Below are positions 1 through 9,112 of a DNA stretch of 64,000 nucleotides, piece after piece. Under the pieces are notes generated by a model. The model was not told the origin of the DNA, did no database searches, and worked only from the letters and a program-made list of their open reading frames with translations. Position 1 is the first letter of the stretch. Every line of letters begins with the position of its first letter. The stretch comes from Symsagittifera roscoffensis. Taxonomy: Eukaryota > Xenacoelomorpha > Acoela > Convolutidae. The position numbers were made by a program, and so were the translations under genes. The stretch covers positions 21,024,701-21,088,700 of the forward strand of contig NC_087063.1 in NCBI RefSeq assembly GCF_963678635.1, read 5' to 3'.

Positions 1-187
1 GAGGACTCCTACCTGGACGAACATGCCCTCTATATCCGCGGACATGGCGTACTTGTGTTGACGGAAGCGTAGAATTTTTTTTTTTGGATTAGGTCCGGAC
101 CCACCATTAGGGACTTATTTAAGGATGTGCCATGAAACTTAGAGGCCCCATTAAAGACTCGACGCACCACTCCCGGCTTGTTCGGAT
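1..187 (-). pseudogene. BEL/Pao reverse transcriptase, N-terminal fragment
   Basis: The minus-strand translation contains [16 protein letters not shown], then a GxSLN-type block ([15 protein letters not shown]), then [17 protein letters not shown]. These correspond to the BEL/Pao signatures for the region before RT motif A and motif A itself, whose catalytic aspartate sits in ADIEGMF. The expected PxKP-x-RVVFDAS pattern is slightly altered, consistent with decay. Motifs B and C lie beyond the left edge. Confidence 0.8.
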
Positions 188-557
188 TTAAGACGGGATT
201 TTGCGGAAGATACCACTCGCTATCGGAACGCTAACGTTGATCATGCGGTTCGACAGTAACGACATAGCCTTTCCTAATGTCCTCTCTAATCGACTCTGCG
301 TATCTTTCGCGCAGTTCAGAGTCTTTACATAACCTTCTCCCCAATGTTTTATATTGGGCGAGTGATGAGTAATAAGTGTTTGGTAGACTGACATTACTAT
401 CAATCCAAAGCATAGGCACAATGTATCTTTCGCCGTTATGAACGGTTTCAGAATTGAGGAAGGATAAAGCCTGTTTATCCGATGCGGAACGGGCATCGAC
501 TTGTTTGGAAGCACCATAATTTTCCAACTTGTACCAGGATTTCATCTGGTCAATCAA
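188..557 (-). pseudogene. BEL/Pao pol linker between protease and RT
   Basis: About 108 residues in one frame. They include NGERYIVPMLWIDSN, then LPNTYYSSLAQYKTLGRRL and a YAESIREDIRKGYVVTV block. This pattern (ryxVxLPW..., lpnS...A..Rl..lerrL, Y...i.eyi..Gy) is the conserved pre-RT segment of BEL/Pao Pol proteins. It lies directly upstream of the RT start but in a different frame, so a frameshift separates them. Confidence 0.75.
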
Positions 558-625
558 AGAGAAATCTTAAATAACACACTTGAAGCACGAAGAAGTAGAA
601 GCAATGGACGGCGGCAACGGAGCAC

Positions 626-1113
626 TTACGAACCAACCGATTGGTAGGCGAGCGGAAAACGGTGATTATTATCATCTCCCAAGATGAACTCAATTGGTCT
701 AACAGCGTGGTAGTAGTCTTGGCCTATAGTAACTTCAACATCCGCATAGGTATTTTGAGTGGGCTTAATAGGTGTTAATTGAGGATATTTATTCTGCAAA
801 ACAGCAATATTGCTTAATTCTGAACTAATACGAAATGTGCCTTTAAATAACACACAGAATGAACACGAAATCACTATTATTTGGCTCGGAGGAAACTAAA
901 TGTGACCCTCTGAGTCTCAACAACGGTGGTTTAATTGAAACGATTAATTGACAAATTAACAGGCTCCTCTACTAAGCTGAGACGGTTAAGGAGTGACGAA
1001 GACATCCAAGAGTGTGTCGATGCACTATCACAAAGAACCAACCTCAGGCGACTGGTAAGATCCGAGGACAGACCAAGTGTTGCAACTGGCAACAACCCTT
1101 TAGACGTTTCCAT
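626..1113 (-). pseudogene. BEL/Pao aspartic protease (DUF1758-like), broken
   Basis: Two segments in different frames make up a retropepsin-like domain. The upstream segment (931-1113) contains LLPVATLGLSSD and then LVLCDSASTHSWMS, the place where the active-site D-S/T-G of Pao proteases normally stands. Here it reads DSAS, so the glycine is lost. The downstream segment (626-874) contains YPQLTPIKPTQN and VEVTIGQDYYHAVRPIEF, matching the LIGxD...l block that follows in the family. The frameshift between them, together with the altered active site, argues for an inactive copy. Confidence 0.7.
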
Positions 1114-1248
1114 CTCATGGACATCACTAACAGCCGTGTGGGTGGAAGTCTTTGTAATTTCCTTGGAGTTATGTGCTGCTCCACGCTTATTTGGGACATT
1201 CGAATTTTCTTCCCGGAAAGTACTTTCTCGGCTCCACGGAGCAAGACA

Positions 1249-1488
1249 TTATGTGTAATCTCCCACTGTGGCTTCGGGCATTTTTTTTAAAGCTCTAGAA
1301 CCTTGCTGGAAACTATGATTGACATTGAGGCAAGCGAAGCAAAGTTTCTGAAATTCGCTCCCTTTTAGCATTTTTTCCTTGACAACAGCACAGTTCCACA
1401 ATGCTTGACTATCCTTGCACAAAACGCAAGGCAAAAATTTAGACACTTCCTGTATTTTACTAGATACCTTGGTATTTGCTGCAAACAC
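1249..1488 (-). pseudogene. BEL/Pao cysteine-rich knuckle region
   Basis: The segment reads CVLCKDSQALWNC followed by FQKLCFACLNVNHSFQQG, matching the CxxC...HxxxxC...LCFnCLxxgHxxxxC arrangement between gag and protease in BEL/Pao elements. Several ligands are missing: the histidine of the first half is replaced, and the last cysteine is not where expected. It shares a frame with the gag fragment at 1591-1962. Confidence 0.65.
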
Positions 1489-1590
1489 TTTGGTTGTTTT
1501 TGCCTTAACTGATTTCTCACATTTTGCTTAAGAGTTAAGTGCACGTAATCTCTCACCCCTCGGCCTTTTCTTTCAGCCAGTTATTGAAAT

Positions 1591-2265
1591 CTAAGAGTGT
1601 GGGCGCTGCCAATAATGCTTAATAGTATGCATGGACCAAGCTTCCTTGAGGTTAGGCGGAAGTTTACTAACAGCTTGGCTTAACAGCTTAAGACTTTTTA
1701 GATCATCGTTGGCTGACAAGGATTTGAAAAATGCTACGATGCCAGATATGGCAGAGCAGAAACTCATGACATTTTGCAAATTTTGCATCTTAAGTGGGGA
1801 AAAAGTACTCAGTTTATCAAGATGCGCGCCAACAATAGCGTGTGGTTGCGCAAAGTTCCGTTGCAAGGTGGTCAGTGCATCTTTGTACATAACGCCACTA
1901 TAATTAAACTCCGCAATTGCGGTTTTTGCTTTGCCTGTGACGAGTGTTCTTAAGTATGACAATCTCTTATCATCTCTGAGAACAGCGGAATCAACGGTGG
2001 ACTTAAACTGACCAAATCATTCGTGCCAGTTTAACGGGTTGCCGTCAAACTGGGCTAACTTCCCTTGGGGAAGATGATCTTTGCGGCTGTGCATTAAAAA
2101 TTCCGCTTTTTCACGAGCGGAGAGAGGTCGATCCGATGAACAACCTTGGTTTGGATTAGCAGGAGACGGTGCGTAGTCTTCGTTGACCGGCTGATAACCA
2201 GTATTAGTATTATTGACACAATGCGGAACATATTGAGGATTAAATGGTGGAGCATCAAAATACAC
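1591..2265 (-). pseudogene. BEL/Pao gag core (DUF1759-like)
   Basis: Two adjacent segments in the same frame. The first (2017-2265) ends with LPQGKLAQFDGNPLNWHE, matching the highly conserved start of the Pao gag domain (LPKLxLPxFdGNpleW). The second (1591-1962) continues with a YLRTLVTGKAKTAIAEF block, then YKDALTTLQRNFAQPHAIV and LKSLKLLSQAVSKLPPNL, the successive helices of the same domain. A stop and a short loss separate the two parts. Confidence 0.8.
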
Positions 2266-2320
2266 AGTCCCAACACTATTATACGGGACGACTGTGTTAC
2301 ACGCTGGGACAACGTTTGTC

Positions 2321-3160
2321 TCATTGGAAACCTTGAACGGGCGTGATTATTGGAGTTGTAGCAGCCAACCGCCATAAGTTTGCATCACTTCTAAAGTAAT
2401 TTTTGATATTAGGTGACGTGGTATGCGGTACAAAGGGAATATTATGTTGAGTCTGGACTGACGCTGCATGGCAATGAAGTGCGGGGAGGAAAACCGGCGG
2501 TGGGTTTATTTCAGAAGATGAGAAGTCACCACCAGCAAATGCAGGTGACAAGAAACAAATACCCGGTTGTGCCGGTAACAATGGGACAGCCAATGATTCC
2601 AGTTGCCCGTTGACAAAACTTCAATTTGTTTTATTTGAACTCATGGTCTGCAAAGGAACAGCATGTACACTAGAATGCATTTTGTTAGCTGGGAATGAAA
2701 CAGGCGGAACAGAAGCTAGTAATGGCAAAAGGCTTTCACAGCAAAATTGAGGCATAGCCCGATGTACATGACTATAATTTCCAGGGTAACTTAATGCTGG
2801 GTGCCCATGGTTATGACCAATAATGTTGTTAGTTGCATGAACGAGACTGGCGGATGTCGTCGGTTCTGACAAAATTGGTACAGGAGTGAAGGCCAGCAAA
2901 CCTATTGCACTAGCATTGTCAGGAAGGGCCTGTGAACTAACAGAGTCTACCCGTGCATTAGTTCGATCGGTTGCAACTTTCGAAATGGGCCGACTGACTT
3001 TTGTCGATTTACTTTCCGCTACCTTCTCGCTAACCTCAGAAGAATTATCCTCAAGTTCAAACGCTTTCATTTCCATTTCAGTTATTTGCTTTGTATGATT
3101 TTCAGCCAATTGCTGCAGTTCCAACTGATTTGGTTCGAACTTAAGACGGTTCTCTTGCAT
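2321..3160 (-). pseudogene. BEL/Pao gag N-terminal region
   Basis: Two minus-strand open segments (2621-3160 and 2321-2593) in the same frame lead into the gag core. The first starts with a predicted coiled coil rich in Q, L, E and K (LELQQLAENHTKQITEMEMK), followed by low-complexity Ser/Thr/Pro sequence. A helical N-terminus before DUF1759 is normal for BEL/Pao gags. No catalytic motif is expected here. Confidence 0.5.
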
Positions 3161-3237
3161 TTAAAATTATAGATACTTGATACTGCCCTTACAGCTCCTC
3201 GTGGCGTCGTTTTACCAAAACTTAATCATACCGTTTC

Positions 3238-3825
3238 TCAATTGATGACATAGTGTGAACAGTCGATTATGATGAGTGGAAGCAGATTAGGCAGACTTAT
3301 GTGACTCATGTTTTCTACTTTTCTCAGACTTATTAGAGACCTTAGACCTGTTTTCAGATACTCGTGCTTCTGAATCTCTTGTTTTGTGCGAGCGTGAGAA
3401 TGTCTCAGACCTAGTTTCTTGTAGAGACCCCCTGCTCCAGTAATGCCGGGTGTTGGGAGTGACGAAGGTTCAAGGCGCATCTTAAAACTCTGAGCTTCAT
3501 GAATTACTTCATTGTTCATTTCGGTTACTCTCTTAGGCCAAAGGTCTTACTGAGCAAATTTTTTTTCAGGATTTTCCGTTTTTCCCGCTAACTTAATTAA
3601 ATGCTCATTTACGTCAACAGATGTTTCCAAAGCAATTTTACAATGAATAATAGTATCATCACTTTTTGCGGTGCGACTACTATTCTCAATGTACTCAAAT
3701 TTTAATGAGTGATCTTTAAGCAGCTCATTTTCTAGATTTAGATGGTTTTCAAAAAACATTCTTATCTTTTTTTGAATTTTTTTGTCCCTGGTTTCACTAG
3801 TTGACATTATTTTACGGATGCTCAT
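3238..3825 (-). pseudogene. Possible most N-terminal gag segment or leader ORF of the BEL/Pao element
   Basis: Two open segments in one frame (3547-3825 and 3238-3519) are separated by a single TAA stop and are rich in charged residues. They lie just upstream of the gag N-terminus in a different frame. They could be the original gag start or an unrelated leader. No domain is recognisable. Confidence 0.3.
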
Positions 3826-4530
3826 TGAAAAGGAAATAATTAATAAAATATGATACTGTTTTGATACATAATTAAATCAATTTTTTTATATCAATATTAT
3901 TGATGCCTCAAAGTATCTACCTGAAGCCTATTTCTTATAGTTTTTCCAGTTTAAAGTGGTAAGCGGTTACGCTTCCTACGCGTTTTAAGGATCTTATGAT
4001 TAGCGCTATAAGGACTTAGAAGGAGGAAAGTCTTTAACTCAAGGGAAGGAGGCTGTTGAAGCTTTTTGTACTTCTCATGTAGTACCTAGTCCATAGCCTT
4101 ACGCTTAGAGATAAAAATTTTGACGACGTTCAGAACGAGAATACCTGTTGAAACTTTTCTTTATATCCTCAGTTCCTTTCCGTATACAGTTTACGATTGC
4201 ACAAATGTTTGTCCTATACCTTAATAACCAGCTGACAAGTTGCTCACTACTCAACTTGCGGTTGTTGTTGGTGCGTTGCCTACTTATTGAGTTGTTAATG
4301 GCGTCGTGCCAAATTACAAGGTTGTTGCGGTGAGTCAAGTTGTGATGAAGGTACTACTGTTTTGTTTTAGCGTTAAACCTGGTTTTGTAAAGCAAGTACC
4401 TTTGACGAGCTTCTGGGACGGAGCGGGAAGTTTTCTAAGCGCATGATCCAAGGAACTAGCTCCTAGAAAGACTACCAAACACTTAAGGAACCTGTGCGAC
4501 ATCTACGCTTAAGTACTGAGGGGGTTGGAA
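3826..4530. other. Non-coding AT-rich DNA, nothing recognisable
   Basis: No supportable gene, RNA or repeat was found. The short open frames here lack codon structure or homology signatures. It may hold the remains of the BEL/Pao leader and LTR. Confidence 0.4.
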
Positions 4531-4845
4531 AATTAAGTAGGTCGATTGAACTCCAACAACACACACGGAGTAAACCTGAGAATGAAAGAATTTAACTTAA
4601 CCCACTTAATATCACCGTACCTGGCCACTTAACATTACTGTCACGCAACGAAGTCAGTAATCGGACGGGAGTAAACGGCTTTGATACACTTGAAGCGAAC
4701 TAGCTATGACTTTGACCAAAGCTGGGTGGGAGATCAGGCAAATTGGTTAAGTTCCAACAACACACGCGGAAGAAACCTGAGGATGAAAAAACTCAATTTA
4801 ACTTGCTTGATATCTCACTACCAGACCACTTAAGATGAGGTTGGT
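4531..4845. repeat. Two diverged copies of a roughly 100-bp direct repeat, about 208 bp apart
   Basis: The stretch starting near 4545 (tccaacaacacacacggag, then aaacctgagaatgaaa, tttaacttaacccactt, and a ccacttaa end) recurs near 4750 with the same blocks in the same order and roughly 75-80% identity by eye. The repeats may belong to the leader or LTR of the neighbouring BEL/Pao element; no coding sequence is seen. Confidence 0.6.
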
Positions 4846-5420
4846 GTCATCTCACAGCACAGTTTTGCAAAAATCTGGGGACATTTTGAGAATTTTTTGA
4901 CGATTTTCCAATTTGTTCACGAAGTTTTTCGGAAAATTTTGACCAGCGGTTTCGAGTCATTAATCAATCCATAAAACTAGTCATGTACCTCTTGTCTATG
5001 TTCCGATATTCCGTTCACAATTATGCAAAATTTTTGGTATCGAGTAAACATGTTAAGTATATTGTCTAAGTACCGATTGTAAGATATTTCAGTTCAACGG
5101 AACTGCCCAAAAACTTTGAGCATTAACAAAAATTACCAGGTGTTAGTTCGCGAAAAAGTTTTACCATTTAGGACATTGTACATAAATTTATAGCTCAAAT
5201 AAACTGTTTTGAAATAAGTCGAATCTTACAGTTTTGGAGATTGGGCGGTCACCGGTAGAGAACAGGCCTTCTGAGTTTTTTTCTTTTTCTAAAACTCTCT
5301 CTTTAACTTTCAGGGCTGTACTCGTTGACTTGTCGGCTGAAACTTTTCCTAAAAGCTGTGTTGGAGCTGGCGCTAAATAAAATCGTTAACTGACTGACCC
5401 TCTGCTGTGGGTCTCAAACA
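4846..5420. other. Non-coding spacer, nothing recognisable
   Basis: AT-rich DNA without a supportable ORF. An AATAAA-like string (ctaaataaaatcg) sits near 5375 but has no gene attached to it. Confidence 0.4.
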
Positions 5421-5424
5421 CCAC

Positions 5425-5630
5425 GACGGGAAGTACACCTTGTCGGGGCCTTGGCCTAATGTGGGAACACACCTTGTTTATGAATACACCTCGTCCGGGA
5501 AGACACCTTGTCAGGTAAGAAACCTTTGCCTGGGAATAAACCTTTGCCTGAGAATACACGTAGCCTAATAAACGTGGTCTGCAAATTCACGTCGTCTGAA
5601 AACAAACGTCGTCTGAGAATCCACTTTGGA
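5425..5630. repeat. Degenerate 17-18 bp minisatellite next to the giant element
   Basis: A unit like gaatacaccttgtctgg repeats about ten times with drift: acaccttgtcgggg, acaccttgtttat, acacctcgtccgg, acaccttgtcagg, aaacctttgcctgg, aaacctttgcctga, then acgtcgtctga variants. It ends about 25 bp before the 5' LTR. Copies diverge progressively from left to right. Confidence 0.65.
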
Positions 5631-6053
5631 TAGCATTACATTCTCTTCTGGGTAGATGTGCCAGTCGGTCATATTTGGAAGTTTGACCTTGAGAAGAGCA
5701 GAAAATACTTGATTTTGAAGTGAAATTTAATTTTTCAAAATTTCGAAAGGAACATGTCATGCACGATTTTCTCGCGATAACTGAAAATCAGAAAAAGAAA
5801 TCAGAGCAATTTTAGAACAATTGCGGGGAAGTTGTCAATTAAAAACGAGTGGGAAATTGCTATTCGCAATTTCCATCATAGTGAACGAGAGTAGAGCTGT
5901 CCTACTTGAAATAGAAGACAGAGTATCCCCGAGAGAGCGATTACTAAAGTTGGACCAGAGTGAACCTTCAGCGGAAAGGCGGACAACTGGAGTGTCCCAA
6001 CGGTCCAAGAGAACTCAAATTCTAGAGCATGAACTTATCCTTGCTGTCCAAAC

Positions 6054-6060
6054 TATAAAA
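6054..6060 (+). promoter_or_regulatory. TATA box of the 5' LTR promoter
   Basis: TATAAAA lies 397 bp into the LTR. If used, transcription would start near 6085, which defines the U3/R border. The same box occurs at 28150 in the 3' LTR. Confidence 0.6.
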
Positions 6061-6189
6061 CATTAAACTTCTCTTAGTTATTTATTTCTTGAGTTAGTTA
6101 CTGACTGGATTATTTTCCCAACTCTTGAGAGCGCTGATATGTGAGTACGAATTTAAATTCTAGAGTGTGTTTTATGATTGTTATGTTGA

Positions 6190-6196
6190 GGTAAGG
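6190..6196 (+). promoter_or_regulatory. Candidate major splice donor in the LTR leader
   Basis: GAG|GTAAGG (exon end at 6190) matches the metazoan donor consensus strongly. It lies about 105 bp after the predicted start site, the usual place for a retroviral-type major donor. It could pair with the acceptors ending at 9057 and 18210. A short upstream ATG at 6174 precedes it and would read into either downstream exon before stopping. RNA evidence is lacking. Confidence 0.45.
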
Positions 6197-6243
6197 CGAG
6201 TTTTAGGTTGATCCATCTGAAATGGATCAAAGTCACACTGTCT

Positions 6244-6249
6244 AATAAA
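6244..6249 (+). promoter_or_regulatory. Poly(A) signal of the LTR (5' copy)
   Basis: AATAAA lies 190 bp after the TATA box. In the 3' LTR the same signal at 28340 would define transcript ends near 28360. In the 5' copy it must be ignored or skipped for full-length transcription. Confidence 0.55.
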
Positions 6250-6548
6250 AAGTAACCTAACGGATTGTTCCAACCCGGTTTTTAACGGCGTTCATGTATT
6301 TTGGGTATCTAGAGACCTAAGTATGGGGACGTTTCTAATTCTAGAGTGGGGGGATATTTTAGTAGTAGCCTTTAAGCTGTAACGGGTCGTAGTCTCATGT
6401 CACAAGCGAACCGAACTGGCTCCGACCGTTCTTGAGGTGGGAAAACACAAGAGATAGTGTCCCTGACCCTTGAGCCAGTGGTTATAGGGCCTATTTTTCT
6501 TAAGCCTCATGTGTGACTGCAGTAGACGAATGTTACATAGTGTTTTTA

Positions 6549-6566
6549 TGGCGCTCCTGGGTGTTT
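6549..6566 (+). other. Candidate primer binding site
   Basis: TGGCGCTCCTGGGTGTTT begins 11 nt after the LTR end. TGG is the expected complement of a tRNA CCA end, and TGGCGC starts are common in retroelement primer sites. I cannot match it to a specific tRNA, and the 11-nt offset is larger than usual, so this remains tentative. Confidence 0.3.
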
Positions 6567-7030
6567 ACGACATCAAGACTACGGAGTCGAACCCACTTGA
6601 GACAGCTTCGGGCTGAATGCCCATTCTAGAGTACCGGCGGTACGGTTCGACAGGAACGTGCAAACCTTCCGGTTGTACCGTGATAGCTTTTTAAGAAAAC
6701 TCGAGAAAATTTCCTGGTGCGCTCTCCGAACGAGGCTTAGCTAACCGAGTATAAGGGGGCAACTAGGGGGACAAAAACACGAGCAAAAAGACAAAAAGCA
6801 AAACAAAAACCAAAAAAAGAATAGAAAAAGGAACAAAAACCATAAAACGAAAAAAGACAGTGACTTTGACACCAGATTAGTTGGATCAAACCTTTATATT
6901 AATTAAATAGTATACCCATACTGTTTTACAAGTTCGATCGTTTCGATCAACCTAGCAATTTAAACCAGTAAACTGAATAAAGTGCCCAAAGTGGGGCGTT
7001 GTCAAGGGTTTTCAGATAGCTTGGAACTTA

Positions 7031-7302
7031 GCTGGACCAATAGGAGACTTGACTGGAAGAGGTGACCAGCCGAGTGGGAAAGTGGTTCAGGGACACTTGA
7101 GCTGAACCAATAGGAGACTTGACTGGAAGAGGTGACCAGCCGAGTGGGAAAGTGGTTCAGGGACACTGAGCTGAACCAATAGGAGACTTGACTGGAAGAG
7201 GTGACCAGCCGAGTGGGAGAGTGGTTCAGGGACACTTGGCTGAACCAATAGGAGACTGGACTGGAACAGGTGACCAGTCGAGTGGGAAAGCAGCCAAGAA
7301 GG
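7031..7302 (+). repeat. Four tandem copies of a 69-70 bp repeat in the leader
   Basis: Copies begin with gctgRaccaataggagact at 7031, 7101, 7170 and 7239. They continue with a block close to ggaagaggtgaccagccgag and then gtggttcagggacact. The first three are nearly identical; the fourth changes in its second half (gactggaacaggtgaccagt) and loses the tail. Confidence 0.9.
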
Positions 7303-7508
7303 ATTTGGCAATTCTCGAGTTCTCAAGTTGGGCAGAACGGGTATCGTTAGAATCCACATTACATTATAGGAGATAAGTGTAAAATTGGATAAGCGAAATC
7401 CCCCAGTTTTGAGGAACGTTTTTACTTGAGCAGGCCTGGAAACAGGTCTACGGTTTTCTCTTGAGAGGTTTAGCACCCGGCGCTTAAAGTAATTTTTAGG
7501 CTTAAGAA

Positions 7509-7546
7509 GGGGGGCTAGAAAGGGGGGAGGTTAGAAGGGGGGCTGG
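7509..7546 (+). other. G-rich tract with three six-G runs
   Basis: G-runs lie at 7509-7514, 7522-7527 and 7537-7542, with smaller GG pairs between and after. On RNA or the plus DNA strand this could fold into a G-quadruplex, but there is no fourth full run, so the idea is weak. Confidence 0.35.
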
Positions 7547-8148
7547 TTAAGTTAGAGGTTGGCGGTTGTAAATTGTAAAAAGGGGGAAATTAGAGTAACT
7601 AATTAGTCGACATCGTTGACTTAGTTACATTAGAAATTAACACGCGTTGGTAATATTAGGTGGAGATCCAGAATTCAACTCGAGTTAAGACTGGTACGCT
7701 GGTTGGTTTGGTAGGGGGGACCGGATATAGACAGCTTTTGTGATACCCCATAAGATCACTAGTGGGGGGAGGAAAGCGCGTGGCAATTAGGTACCAGACA
7801 TTTTTTTTTGGACGAAAGGTAGACATTGGTCACCTTTGAATTTCAGGTGGGCTCATTTTTCTGTTTTTATTATTTTTCTTACTTAGATTTTTGTTGCATT
7901 TTAGTGAGGATTTGTGTTTGGTTTTATACGAACAGGTGATCACAAGATACCTGCGCACCTACATTGAAATAGAAACAACCAAAAAGAAGAGGGGGTCAGC
8001 ATTTGGCTTTTAAGAGAGGGTTTTTGGGAAAATTTTACTAGAGCTCGAGTGGTGGTACAAGGTACGGTGGTTCAAGAAGACCCTACAACGAGGAAGACAC
8101 TCCGTGACGAGTATTGGGACAAGACCGAAGAAGTCTTAAAACAGAGCA

Positions 8149-8836
8149 GTCTTGGGATAGTGGTCTTGGGACAGGGTCTTGGGACAGTGGTCTTGGGACA
8201 GGGTCTTGGGACAGTGGTCTTGGGACAGGGTCTTGGGACAGTGGTCTTGGGACAGTGGTCTTGGGACAGGGTCTTGGGACAGTGGTCTTGGGACAGTGGT
8301 CTTGGGACAGGGTCTTGGGACAGGGTCTTGGGACAGTGGTCTTGGGACAGGGTCTTGGGACAGTGGTCTTGGGACAGTGGTCTTGGGACAGGGTCTTGGG
8401 ACAGGGTCTTGGGACAGGGTCTTGGGACAGTGGTCTTGGGACAGTGGTCTTGGGACAGGGTCTTGGGACAGTGGTCCTGGGACAGTCTTGGGACAGTGGT
8501 CTTGGGACACTAGTCTTGGGACACTAGTCTTGGGACACCAGCCTTGGGACACTGGTCTTGGGACACTACCCTTGGGACACTAGTCTTGGGATACCAGCCT
8601 TGGGACAGTAGTCTTGGGACACTAGCCTTGGGACACTAGTCTTGGGACAGTAGTCTTGGGACACTGGTCTTGGGACACTACCCTTGGGACAGTAGTCTTG
8701 GGACACTAGCCTTGGGACACTAGCCTTGGGACAGTAGTCTTGGGACACTAGCCTTGGGACACTGGTCTTGGGACAGTAGTCTTGGGACACTAGTCTTGGA
8801 ACAGTGGTCTTGGTACAAGGGTCTTAGGACACTAGC
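8149..8836 (+). repeat. 13-14 bp minisatellite, about 50 units, in the leader
   Basis: The unit CTTGGGACAGTGGT or CTTGGGACAGGGT alternates irregularly in the first half (8149 to about 8505). It then switches to CTTGGGACACTAGT, CTTGGGACAGTAGT and CTTGGGACACTAGC variants in the second half. A stray unit lies near 8863. Because the unit contains no stop in most frames, long meaningless open frames arise on both strands. Confidence 0.95.
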
Positions 8837-9040
8837 GGAGAGTACTGTGATAGTGACGAATAGTCTTGGGACGGTATAGAAATTGAAGTCAAATTACAAC
8901 AAGTGCGTTTTAAGACAGAATAAGACAAATCGAAATAGGTAGGGTTAAGACCAAATTAAGGAAAATTTTTCGGAGGTTTTAGAAAGAGAATTGGATAAGG
9001 TTTTTAACACGTTGTACAGAGTTTGTTACCACAAAAAATA

Positions 9041-9057
9041 TTTTTTTTTACCCTTAG
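9041..9057 (+). promoter_or_regulatory. Candidate splice acceptor upstream of Gag-Pol
   Basis: A nine-T run followed by ACCCTTAG (exon starting 9058) is a strong pyrimidine-rich acceptor. From 9058 the first ATG is the Gag-Pol start at 9113. If joined to the donor at 6190 it would remove the whole repeat-rich leader. Confidence 0.4.
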
Positions 9058-9112
9058 AATAGAATCGTGTATATAATAAAATTGTAAATAGAAGCAGTTG
9101 TAAATAGAAATA

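Larger units (their letters stand above)
1..3825 (-). mobile_element. Decayed BEL/Pao LTR retrotransposon (gag, protease, start of RT), cut by window edge
   Basis: Read on the minus strand from right to left, a series of frame-broken segments follows the order of a BEL/Pao polyprotein: a charged coiled N-terminus, a Pao-type gag domain (DUF1759), a cysteine-rich knuckle region, a DUF1758-like retropepsin, the conserved pre-RT linker, and the first part of the RT. The frame changes between blocks several times and there is at least one in-frame stop (TAA between the two most N-terminal segments near 3545), so this copy is dead. The RT continues past position 1. I could not identify its LTR; the 5' LTR would lie to the right of about 3830. 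Assignment to BEL/Pao is firm because several family-specific blocks occur in the right order; the exact right-hand boundary is a guess. Confidence 0.85.
5657..6537 (+). repeat. 5' long terminal repeat (881 bp)
   Basis: It starts TGTGCCAGTCGG and ends GAATGTTACA. The same sequence recurs at a constant offset of 22,096 bp at 27753-28633. A TATAAAA at 6054, an AATAAA at 6244 and the LTR ends suggest U3 of about 430 bp, R of about 180 bp and U5 of about 270 bp. An 81-codon open frame across the U3 end starts only at a TTG and is not considered a gene. Confidence 0.97.
6538..9112 (+). other. Repeat-rich untranslated leader of the giant element
   Basis: About 2.6 kb separate the 5' LTR from the Gag start. 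In order it holds a possible primer site, an A-rich stretch around 6775-6855, a 70-bp tandem repeat, G-rich blocks near 7509-7545, a 14-bp minisatellite of nearly 700 bp, and a strong splice acceptor just before the Gag ATG. No coding function is apparent: the open frames over the minisatellite exist in several frames on both strands because the repeat lacks stop codons. Confidence 0.75.

Noticed and set aside
5821..6066. 81-codon open frame inside both LTRs
   Set aside because: It begins only at a TTG, straddles the end of U3 and the TATA box, and appears twice only because the LTRs are duplicates.
8049..8790. Long open frames on both strands with Leu-Gly-Gln-Trp-Ser or Pro-Lys-Thr repeats
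   Set aside because: They are translations of the 13-14 bp minisatellite, open in many frames because the unit has no stop; no gene signals.
8149..8836. CRISPR-like regular repeat
   Set aside because: There are no unique spacers, the unit is 13-14 bp, and the context is the leader of a eukaryotic retrotransposon.
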